Part shown: positions 19,697-27,526 of the stretch, one piece after another
Layout: each line of letters begins with the position of its first letter
Numbering within the stretch: position 1 is the stretch's first letter
DNA from: Barthelona sp. PAP020
Taxonomy: Eukaryota; Metamonada: BaSk clade
Assembly: GCA_040182905.1 (NCBI GenBank)
Contig: JARQWU010000105.1
Location: forward strand, 1-31,991
DNA: 31,991 nt
Direction: 5' to 3'
The notes under the pieces: model-generated
Database searches by the model: none
The model's input: only the letters and a program-made list of their open reading frames with translations
What the model was told of the DNA's origin: nothing
Translations under genes and position numbers: made by a program

Positions 19697-20037
19697 GGTT
19701 CAATTGTGAATAACTCCATTGCATTACAAAGAAAGTAAACTCAAAAATTCATTCTTGCAAATTTTAGTCAAAATCACAGGGGTAAGGAGCAGCAGAAGGA
19801 GGTGTGAGGGAATCAAATTCACTTTTGACGTTAACCTGTAAAAATTTCTGAGAAAATTTCCCTTCCTGTCTTCTTGTATCTTTTCAAAAAAACAAAGATT
19901 TGAGTTATAACCACTTTGGAAAATCTACAATCCTTCAACAACTCAATCGGACCTTAAAAATCATTAACTAAATAACAAACCAATATTTTTCTTTATTCTC
20001 TCAAACACATAGTGTTTTTACACTGAAAAATGATTAA
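19697..20037 (+). repeat. Dispersed repeat, copy 4 (plus orientation)
   Basis: It follows copy 1 in the same orientation: GGTTCAATTGTGAA, ACAAAGAAAGTAAACTC, TTCATTCTTGCAAATTT, TCTGAGAAAATTTC, CTTCAACAACTCAATCGG, ATTAACTAAATAACA, TTATTCTCTCAAACACATAGTG. It is clearly diverged (I estimate 65-75%), with small indels; the boundaries are approximate. Copies 3 and 4 point away from each other, the opposite of copies 1 and 2. Confidence 0.6.
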
Positions 20038-20357
20038 CATGATGAACCTAATGCAAGTAATTTCTGTTTAATAAGCCTAATTTATCTTCTTTCAATCTCA
20101 ATGTTGTGTCTCCACTTTAAAGTTCTTGTGTTCACACATCTGTTTCCCTCATCAAATTAACTCATCTAAGCACGTGTTTTCATCTTTTGTCTAACCATAT
20201 AAGGATCCCCTGCACTACTCTATAACATTCTCCATTTCAAAACAATAATCAAAACATTATAACAAATACTAACAACTTTACTTACAACAACAAAACACAA
20301 CAAACAACAAAAACAAAACTACAAACACCGAGGGCACAAACTGGAGAATTGCTTCAA
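20038..20357. other. Intergenic stretch with A/C-rich, promoter-like tract
   Basis: The 3' flank of the 303-aa gene. On the plus strand, 20090-20340 is unusually poor in G. It contains CACGTG (~20171), ACCATATAAGGATCC (~20197-20211) and then ~90 nt of A/C-rich sequence built from ACAACAAA-like units, resembling a TATA region followed by an A/C-rich leader. However, no plus-strand gene follows, only the antisense of the 303-aa gene. It could be an antisense or cryptic promoter, a gene relic, or simply the GT-rich 3' UTR of the minus-strand gene. Confidence 0.3.
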
Positions 20358-21269
20358 TCAACCAACATTGCTCTTTTGTTCAACAATTAGCTCGGGCAAA
20401 TTCACTAAATCATTCATATTATCAAAAGGACAACCATAAGGACTTGGTTCCCAAATATCATCTCCCGGTAGAGCCCATAGATATCGGTCATTTTTAAAAA
20501 GTAACTTTTGTTTGAATTTAAAGGTAAAAGCAGTGTGTAAAAGCCTTAATTCATCAATCTTTGATATGTAAATATCCGGTCTGTGAGATTTCAACTGAGA
20601 AACATATTCATCAAACTCTCGATGTGACTCAAACCTTTGCTTTTCATTGTTAGTCTTGGTCAATTCAACGAAAAAGTCATCATCAGCCAGTAACATCGAA
20701 TTTTGAATCGATTCTACGATGTCAAAAAATACAGATGGACTCATCCTAAGTGGTATCCTCAATTGCCTAAATATCGATAACGAAAAATCAATTAAAGACT
20801 TGATGTTGATATTAAAATCCCGATTGAAACGAGCAATAATATCACATATCGCTCTTAATTCCGGATTAAACTGTTCTTCATTCTTCCAAACTTTTAAAAC
20901 ACATTCAAACAACAAATCTTCTGGAAATATCTTATACAGAAAAACAATGGATTCATCAGTCCATGTGAAAAAGATATCATTCATACAAAACCCTTTCACA
21001 TTATTTTTGAATTTTTCAGGAATCGATATATTTTTAGTGCAATCAACTATAACATAACTTATTTTATATTGTGGATCTTCTGACGATTTGAATAAGTGAA
21101 ATAATATCTTAGGATCAGTAAAAAGTCTAAGCACTTGTTCATACAATATCATTTGTTCTTCCCAATTTTGTGTTGAAACATCGTTAACTCTGAATAAATT
21201 ATAATATCTCATCAATATTTCGTTATTCTTTGGCCTATTAATCCCGCCATGCGATGCTTGTGGTCCCAT
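20358..21269 (-). CDS. Unrecognised 303-aa protein, paralogue B of the MGPQAS family
   Basis: The frame is open two codons further upstream only to a TTG; the real start is the ATG at 21269, which yields MGPQAS exactly as in the paralogue at 297. The whole length is homologous to that protein. The conserved blocks are KISYVIVD, a FPEDLLFECVLK-like block, SHREFDEY, LRLLHT, LLFKNDRY and GDDIWEPSPYGCP near the C-terminus. Between blocks the sequence, and several loop lengths, have drifted. The composition is cytosolic, with no membrane segment or signal peptide. I know no function for the family. An MG start suggests N-myristoylation, but Pro at position 3 is unfavourable. It is head-to-head with the complete beta-adaptin, 81 bp between start codons. 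Confidence 0.85.
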   Translation of the reverse strand: MGPQASHGGINRPKNNEILMRYYNLFRVNDVSTQNWEEQMILYEQVLRLFTDPKILFHLFKSSEDPQYKISYVIVDCTKNISIPEKFKNNVKGFCMNDIFFTWTDESIVFLYKIFPEDLLFECVLKVWKNEEQFNPELRAICDIIARFNRDFNINIKSLIDFSLSIFRQLRIPLRMSPSVFFDIVESIQNSMLLADDDFFVELTKTNNEKQRFESHREFDEYVSQLKSHRPDIYISKIDELRLLHTAFTFKFKQKLLFKNDRYLWALPGDDIWEPSPYGCPFDNMNDLVNLPELIVEQKSNVG

Positions 21270-21350
21270 ACACAAATTAATTCAATGCAAAAAATAAAAA
21301 GGATAAAACTTTTGTTTTTGTTTCTTTCTCAATTTATTCATTTTCGAATC
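21270..21350. promoter_or_regulatory. 81-bp divergent promoter, module copy B, with initiator-like motif
   Basis: The only DNA between the divergent start codons at 21269 (-) and 21351 (+). On the plus strand TTTATTCATTTTC places TCA+1-TT at 21338-21342, about 11 nt before the adaptin ATG. This matches the trichomonad initiator consensus TCA+1-Py-(T/A) and the very short 5' UTRs of that group. A pyrimidine-rich tract (21309-21330) precedes it. No matching motif is clear for the minus-strand gene. The sequence is not conserved with the copy A gap. Confidence 0.4.
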
Positions 21351-23603
21351 ATGTATATTGAAAGATCTGCCAATATTAAAGATGATTTATCTGAATTTCA
21401 GAAAAAATTAACTTTAGGTCAAAAAGACCCTAATGTTGCAATCAGTATTTTGACTTCACTGGTTACTCAGATGTCAATGGGTGTTGATTTATCTGGTTTG
21501 TTTTTCGATGTTTCCATATACACACTCAGTAATAATTTGGTGATTAAAAAATTGGCTTATCTATTTTTGATACGATATGCCCCTTCTAACGATGAAAGGA
21601 GCATTATGGTTTTGCAATCTTTAATGGCTGATGCAAAAGACCCTGATCCTTCTATTAGAGGCTTAGCTATTCGTTCTTTAACTTCCCTTCAAACTAAGTC
21701 AACAATATCTGAAATTCCTCAACACCTAGTGACGGCTTTGGAGGACTCCTCTTATTATGTGCGTCGTACTGCAATTTTTGGAGCAGTAAAATTATTTCAT
21801 TATGCGCCTCATTTATTTGAAGAGTATGGTTTTAATGACCGACTTAAGAAGTTGTTAGATGATTCTTCAGCAAAAGTTTGTCTTTCTGCTTTACTGGCTC
21901 AATTTGAAATTGGAAATGAGGTTAGTTTTAAAACAATTTTCGGAGTCCTTGAGAATTCTGATCATTTATCTGATTATCAAACAAGCATTGTCATCAAATT
22001 ATTGGGAAAGATAACTCCCACTGAGGATAATTTGGCGAATATGCTCCAACACATTGAATCGTATTTGGTCTCTTCAAACCCTTCCATTATTGGAGCTGCA
22101 TGTGAAAGCTTGGTTAACTTGACACAATACATTCCCAATAGTGACATTAAAGAACAAGTGTTTGAAAGAATTACCAAACCATTATTGATATTTGTTGAAC
22201 ACAAAACTTTCTCTCCTGAAATTCAATATATTTCAGTTAAAACATTGTTGACTTTGGCAAATTCATCATTATTAGTAAAAATTCTTTTGGCTGAGCGTCC
22301 TGAGGCCTTTTTGCCCAGTATTGGAGATTTACCTTGTTTGATTGAAGCAAAGTTAAAGCTTTTAATTATTATTGCTGATGAAAAGTGGGCTTGGAAAGTA
22401 TTGAGTGAGATTTTGAAATTTGCTTTTGACAGAAATGTTCGTTTAGCTTGTAGTGTTGTTGAATTGGTTCCTGATTTAGTTCTTACATATCCTACTATGA
22501 TTAAATCAACTTCTATTCGTTTGATTCATTTATTGGCTTCAAAACATCCAAAAATACATGGAATTGTGTTGACCACATTGAGCAGATTATATGTTATTGA
22601 TTCAAATGCATTTGATACTGAGGTTATTTCTTCTATTGGTAAGTTCTTGTACAAATTTGTTCCTGTAAGCGTACATGATACTGATCCAGCTTTGCTACAT
22701 GGATATGACCTATTATTTCAAGCAGTTTTAAAAATTACTTGTCTATTAAGTAAAAAAGTGAATCCATTAAAAATTTATAAACCATTTGTTGATATGTTTT
22801 ATGAATTACCAGCGCATACACAAATCTTTTTGGTTCGCTTTTCTCCTCATATATTTTTTGCTTCAACCAATAACACCATTGAAATATTTAACCAAATCTT
22901 AAAGTTAGGCCAGCAATCTGAGAATCCTGACGTTTCAGTGGAAGTTTCCTCCATAATTAGGCATTTGAGTAAAGGTGTTGAACATTTTCACAGTATTACA
23001 ACTGGAACTCTTCAGTCATTGACTATTCTGGGTAATAAGGCCGAAAGTGAAAGATTGAGCCATCTGTTAAATTCTTTGGACAGTTTATCAATAATCTATG
23101 GTATTAAAGCTGAAGAATTAATTTTGAAACCTAAATCATTATCATTATTTTCTGAAGACGAGATGATAAAACAACACTCAGAACTGTTTCAAGTTGAGAC
23201 AAATGAACCTTTCATTGAAGAAAAGATTCAATCTGAAACAACAAATCTTCTAGATTTGTTTGATACCGTTAATGATACGGATCAATTTGTTAGTTCTCAA
23301 TCCAATGAAAATGATATCCCTGTTATTCAACCTTACGAGATTGATCCCAATCAATTTCAACAACTTTGGAGTTCTGATTTGCCAACCATTGAGATTCACA
23401 TGCAAACTGATGAACTTCCAACAAATTTTAATATTTTAGCCTCAGGTGGAAATAATGATCTTATTCGTGGATTTGGAACAGGTGTTTACAATGAACAGTT
23501 AGTTTTAGCAGAATTTACTCTTGAAAACAGACAGAATCTTCAGTGTGTATTGAAATCAATGGATGAACAGGTTTTATTCAACTTGAGAAATGGTTTTAAA
23601 TAA
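21351..23603 (+). CDS. Beta-adaptin (AP complex large subunit), copy B, complete
   Basis: 750 residues from the ATG at 21351. The open frame extends upstream to 21249, but the extra 34 residues overlap the divergent gene and are absent from copy A, whose gene begins MYIER at the same place. The N-terminal ~600 residues are an adaptin HEAT/ARM-type solenoid with clear beta-adaptin blocks: DLSGLFFDV, KKLAYLFLIRYA, DPDPSIRGLAIRSL, YYVRRTAIFGAVKL. A hydrophilic hinge (~615-665) contains LLDLFD (~633), reminiscent of a clathrin-box or dileucine motif but not a strict match. A short C-terminal domain starts near FQQLW (~669). At 750 residues it is shorter than AP-1/AP-2 beta and close to AP-4 beta, so the complex cannot be assigned. 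The role is cargo and coat binding in vesicle formation. It ends convergent with ATG16. Confidence 0.92.
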   Translation: MYIERSANIKDDLSEFQKKLTLGQKDPNVAISILTSLVTQMSMGVDLSGLFFDVSIYTLSNNLVIKKLAYLFLIRYAPSNDERSIMVLQSLMADAKDPDPSIRGLAIRSLTSLQTKSTISEIPQHLVTALEDSSYYVRRTAIFGAVKLFHYAPHLFEEYGFNDRLKKLLDDSSAKVCLSALLAQFEIGNEVSFKTIFGVLENSDHLSDYQTSIVIKLLGKITPTEDNLANMLQHIESYLVSSNPSIIGAACESLVNLTQYIPNSDIKEQVFERITKPLLIFVEHKTFSPEIQYISVKTLLTLANSSLLVKILLAERPEAFLPSIGDLPCLIEAKLKLLIIIADEKWAWKVLSEILKFAFDRNVRLACSVVELVPDLVLTYPTMIKSTSIRLIHLLASKHPKIHGIVLTTLSRLYVIDSNAFDTEVISSIGKFLYKFVPVSVHDTDPALLHGYDLLFQAVLKITCLLSKKVNPLKIYKPFVDMFYELPAHTQIFLVRFSPHIFFASTNNTIEIFNQILKLGQQSENPDVSVEVSSIIRHLSKGVEHFHSITTGTLQSLTILGNKAESERLSHLLNSLDSLSIIYGIKAEELILKPKSLSLFSEDEMIKQHSELFQVETNEPFIEEKIQSETTNLLDLFDTVNDTDQFVSSQSNENDIPVIQPYEIDPNQFQQLWSSDLPTIEIHMQTDELPTNFNILASGGNNDLIRGFGTGVYNEQLVLAEFTLENRQNLQCVLKSMDEQVLFNLRNGFK

Positions 23604-23953
23604 TTTGTAAACATTTATTTTTTTGTTTTCGTTACTTTTTCCAACACTATGTGAAAAATACACCCTTTATTGTTAGATGCAGAATAGAGCTCCTCTCTTC
23701 ACTACAATCAAAGCAATTAGGGTCATAATTCAAAAAGTTGTCATGTTTTATTATTAGCAATTAAAAACTACGTTAAATGGAGTTTAAATCTTTAATTGAT
23801 AACTAAAAGGATTTGAAACATAACAAACTATTGCAATTTTCAAAACAAACAAACAAACAAAACAACCCCATTTTACAACAAAAGAAAATATAAAAATATG
23901 TACAAAACAAATCTTTTCAAAAAATTTAACAAGAAAAAAAACCAAAGATGATG
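23604..23953. other. Convergent intergenic region, no gene seen
   Basis: The 3' flanks of beta-adaptin (+) and the ATG16-like gene (-). TAAA overlaps the adaptin stop, as expected if the trichomonad UAAA poly(A) signal is used. A (CAAA)n run lies at 23841-23863. No open frame of interest. Confidence 0.5.
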
Positions 23954-25567
23954 TTATCTAAACACTTTAACACATCCTGCTCGATCTCCTGCCAACAGCG
24001 TGCGACTATTTGAACAATAACCGACTGCAGATATGGGAGAATCACTGCAATTATAACATGCAACTTCTTCACCTTTTTTCAAATCAACAACATGTGTTTT
24101 TCCAGTTGAATCTCCAATAGCGTAAAAATGTCTTTTAAACACAGTTCCATTAGCATAATCAAGTAAAGAAAAATTTGGAATACAGATTCTTTTCACAACT
24201 TGAAAATTTCTCAAATCTAAGACGTTAATGATGGAATCTGACCCAACAGATACAACTCGATCAGAATCATAGAAACACACATCTGCAACATGATATCCAT
24301 GTAAAGACTCATTTGCTTTTGGTTCTCTCACAATCTGATTTGTTCTCAGATCAATGGATCGTAAATTACCATCTTGATGTCCTGATATACATAACAAACC
24401 ATCTCCACTTATAGCTAAACAATTTGTGCTTGAGGCAATAAATAAATTACTAATTGCTCTCATCTTTGTTACATCCCATAATTTTAGAGTTCTATCATGT
24501 GATGCACTAACTACATTTCTATTTGAATAGAAATCACAACAATAAATCCGCTTGGTATGTCCAGTTAATGAACCCACAACTTGTTTCTGATTAGCATTGA
24601 ATACTTTCAGACTTCCCGAACTAGTCCCACAAACAGCCATTGACCCGTCATTAGAGAATGCAGTAGATAATATATCGTCATTTCCGCAATTAATTTGCCT
24701 CAATAATTGCCCATTCGATGTGCTAAAAAAACACACGTTACCATCAGAACCACCAGAAAGACCCACTTGCTGTGTATTCGAAGTTTTTAAGCTGTGCAAC
24801 TCTCCATTATGTAAACATACCTCAAATTCCTTCGTAAAATCTATTTTCTCTGCTGAAGGATTCAAAAAAGTATCTAAAAGCTCTCTTTCTTCACTTGACA
24901 ATCTCATAATACCAGCAGTCAATTGCTCTTGCGTATAACTCTTTTTACAATTGTCATATAGTTGTTGGAACATGTTTAACTTTGCCATAGTATTCTCCTG
25001 TTCGGTTCTAATCTGTGCAAACAAAATTTCATTATCTTTATTTAACTCCATAATTGAAGCATCCTTTTCCAACAAACTCGCAACCAAATTTTTGTTCGTA
25101 TTTACAATAATGATCTTTTCTGCTTCCAATTCGGCATGTTTAACATTCATTTCTTCCTTAAAGTTATTCAAAATACTATTTTCTTCCATTAAACTGTCAC
25201 ATAAAATCGTCTTCTCATGAAGCTGCTTTGAAACTCTGGCTAATTCATCGCCAACATCCGACCTCATCTTATACGCATTTGAAACTTCTGTTTGTAATTT
25301 CAAAACCTTTGCATTCAATTCATTTATCTTTTCCAAACTTAGAGGACTAACATTTTGTTTGTTTGTTTCTTCTTCAAACACAATTAACCTTTTTTCTAAT
25401 AATTCTAATGATTGCAATTCCTTCTTTATGACCTCATCTTTCACTTTCATTTCACGATTGGACTTTTCAATAATCTTCAATTGCTCTTCATAGCAATTGT
25501 AAATATCTTCAAAATACACATACATCTGCTCATTTCTTTTTTTTATCGATAGATATAATGAATTCAT
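23954..25567 (-). CDS. ATG16: ATG16-like autophagy protein (coiled coil + WD40)
   Basis: 537 residues. Residues ~1-230 are a charged, heptad-rich coiled coil. Residues ~245-537 form a seven-bladed WD40 propeller with repeats such as GLSGGSDGNVCFF, GHTKRIYCCDFY, SASHDRTLKLWDV, CISGHQDGNLRSIDLRT and LLAGDRAGCVKVFR. SHDRTLKLWD followed by a GH-D repeat and an IDLRT-type blade is characteristic of ATG16L1. ATG16 dimerises through its coiled coil, binds ATG5-ATG12 through its N-terminus, and directs ATG8 lipidation at the phagophore or, through its WD40 domain, at single membranes. The ATG5-binding motif cannot be confirmed by eye. Another coiled-coil/WD40 protein is the alternative. It starts only 36 bp after the stop of the upstream kinase. 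Confidence 0.8.
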   Translation of the reverse strand: MNSLYLSIKKRNEQMYVYFEDIYNCYEEQLKIIEKSNREMKVKDEVIKKELQSLELLEKRLIVFEEETNKQNVSPLSLEKINELNAKVLKLQTEVSNAYKMRSDVGDELARVSKQLHEKTILCDSLMEENSILNNFKEEMNVKHAELEAEKIIIVNTNKNLVASLLEKDASIMELNKDNEILFAQIRTEQENTMAKLNMFQQLYDNCKKSYTQEQLTAGIMRLSSEERELLDTFLNPSAEKIDFTKEFEVCLHNGELHSLKTSNTQQVGLSGGSDGNVCFFSTSNGQLLRQINCGNDDILSTAFSNDGSMAVCGTSSGSLKVFNANQKQVVGSLTGHTKRIYCCDFYSNRNVVSASHDRTLKLWDVTKMRAISNLFIASSTNCLAISGDGLLCISGHQDGNLRSIDLRTNQIVREPKANESLHGYHVADVCFYDSDRVVSVGSDSIINVLDLRNFQVVKRICIPNFSLLDYANGTVFKRHFYAIGDSTGKTHVVDLKKGEEVACYNCSDSPISAVGYCSNSRTLLAGDRAGCVKVFR

Positions 25568-25603
25568 TTCTCAACAAAAAAAAAAAAATATATGTAAGAA
25601 CAT

Positions 25604-27406
25604 TTATTTACATTTTGAGGGTAATTGTTTCACAATTTCATCTAATTTATCCCTAATTTCCATATTTGTTTGTACAGCATCAGAATCCGAATTGTCTATT
25701 TTTTCCATCATTGACAATAATGCCTTTCTCAAAGTAATAATCCTTTCATCAGTTTCAAATTGAATTTCTACCTGATGATTTTGCAATTTTTTATGTAACT
25801 CAGCTGAAGTAATTCTATCTTGTGGATTTATCTTTGTCATCTCTTCAATTAACGGTACCAAAAAAGGATATAATTCCCTGGTTTCATCTGGAATTATACC
25901 TTCACGAAATCTTCTCATAATATCAACTTTGTGAGAATATGTTTCAAATCTATACATACATAAATACAATGTTATTGCAAAAGAATATATATCTGATTGT
26001 TTAGTGACTGGTTTTCCTTCTAAAACTTCAGGAGCAAAAAAAAATTGAGTGCCTGTGGTTGTAGTGCTGTTAATTTCATACAAATCTCGAATTTTTGCCA
26101 CATCAACCAAACCATGCAATTTGTCATCATATATTTTCGACGATGTATATCTAGAAAGTCCAAAATCTCCTAATACAGCTCGTAAATGCGTTCCATCAAT
26201 ACCATAATTTTGGTCTATCAGATCATAATCAGATTTTAAAAAAATATTACCGGGTTTAATGTCTCTATGAGCAATACCTTTACTATGTAAGAACACCAAA
26301 GCATTGGTGATTTGTTTCATCAGGTGAATGATTGAAGTTTCAGACAATGGTGCATTTTTCTCAATGTATTGATCCAAAGAATGGTCTGCATAGTAACGCA
26401 TTTGAATATACATGCAATATTTTGATCCATTAATTTGCTGTTGAAATTTTTTCATAACAGATCCATTGCTTTCTAATCTATCCTCAATATACGTGTTTGT
26501 ATTGGTTTGGGGTTCAATTTGCTGTGAATAGTGATAACTATCATCTAATACAAACACACCCGATTGATAACCTGATTTTTTATAACCAAATTCTTGAGAT
26601 AAAGGCATTCTATTGAGTTTACATTTTGGATTTGAATCATCAATTTCTTCGATATCAATAGAATCATCCAACTCATAAACATTTGCCAAATTTTCACAAT
26701 TTCGTTTTCCATAAACATTATGAGACGTATTTGTTGAATATTCCGATTGGGATTTAAAATCATTTTCCGAATAAAAACTTTCATTTTCAAAAGTTTGACT
26801 GTTAGTATCCTCTGAATCAGAGCCTTCTACGCTGCTGATTGAAGGCCCATCCAAATCAAACTCATCATTTGAATCATGCATAAATTGAATTCTTATTGAA
26901 TCACTGTCATTTCTACGCACTAGACTTTGAGTAGAAATATTAAACGTTCCATCATCAACACATTTCTCCATCCACGCTGCATAGTATTGGACAATATGCG
27001 GATGCTCGCAAGATGACAATATTTTTACTTCTCTCAAAACATCCAAAAACTCACTTTCAGAAAAAAAATTAAAAAAATTACCCATTTCACGGTTGTATAT
27101 AGAAAAATCTATTTTTTTAATTGCATAATCCCGTCCATCTAATTTATGTTTGGCTAAAAATACTGATGCGAATCCACCTTTCCCAATTTTTTTTAAGACG
27201 GTAAATTCTCTTTTAAATCGTGAATTTTTAGAAGTATCATAATTAGAAAAGTTATTATTCTTTCCAAAATCAAGAATTGCAGCATTTAAAGCTTTAACAT
27301 TGGAATAAACAACGCTATCGATGGGAAAATTATATGACTCTAGACCACTGGAGTCTAAATCTTGAATATCAGAATTGGAATCTTTTCGAGATTCTACAAA
27401 TGACAT
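25604..27406 (-). CDS. eIF2-alpha-type protein kinase with long kinase insert
   Basis: 600 residues. The kinase domain begins near residue 69: Gly loop IGKGGFASV (74-82), catalytic Lys97 (YAIKK), HPHIVQYYAAWME (~135-147), a Ser/Asp-rich insert of about 190 residues, then MYIQMRYY (~334). The catalytic loop is HRDIKPGN (H380, D382, N387), DFG is at 414-416, and the activation segment ends in APE (GTQFFFAPEV). The HPxIVxYYxAW motif with a long acidic insert before the xxYIQM strand marks the eIF2-alpha kinases (GCN2/PERK/HRI/PKR), which phosphorylate eIF2-alpha and damp translation under stress. All catalytic residues are present. The ~70-residue N-terminus is Ser/Asp-rich, with no membrane segment, RWD, HisRS-like or dsRNA-binding domain, so its activating signal is not evident. 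Its TAA overlaps TAAATAAA, and ATG16 starts 36 bp downstream. Confidence 0.85.
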   Translation of the reverse strand: MSFVESRKDSNSDIQDLDSSGLESYNFPIDSVVYSNVKALNAAILDFGKNNNFSNYDTSKNSRFKREFTVLKKIGKGGFASVFLAKHKLDGRDYAIKKIDFSIYNREMGNFFNFFSESEFLDVLREVKILSSCEHPHIVQYYAAWMEKCVDDGTFNISTQSLVRRNDSDSIRIQFMHDSNDEFDLDGPSISSVEGSDSEDTNSQTFENESFYSENDFKSQSEYSTNTSHNVYGKRNCENLANVYELDDSIDIEEIDDSNPKCKLNRMPLSQEFGYKKSGYQSGVFVLDDSYHYSQQIEPQTNTNTYIEDRLESNGSVMKKFQQQINGSKYCMYIQMRYYADHSLDQYIEKNAPLSETSIIHLMKQITNALVFLHSKGIAHRDIKPGNIFLKSDYDLIDQNYGIDGTHLRAVLGDFGLSRYTSSKIYDDKLHGLVDVAKIRDLYEINSTTTTGTQFFFAPEVLEGKPVTKQSDIYSFAITLYLCMYRFETYSHKVDIMRRFREGIIPDETRELYPFLVPLIEEMTKINPQDRITSAELHKKLQNHQVEIQFETDERIITLRKALLSMMEKIDNSDSDAVQTNMEIRDKLDEIVKQLPSKCK

Positions 27407-27526
27407 AAATCAATTGATTTGGAAGGAGATTTTTTTTTTTTTTTCAATCTTTTCTAACCCCTCATTTTATAAACTTTTTTTTTGTGAAGAATTATATAAA
27501 AAAACAAAGAATAAAATGGAAATTGG

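Noticed and set aside
21249-21350. 34-residue N-terminal extension of beta-adaptin copy B
   Set aside because: It overlaps the divergent gene's start, and copy A begins at the equivalent of 21351. The extension is read-through of the promoter region.
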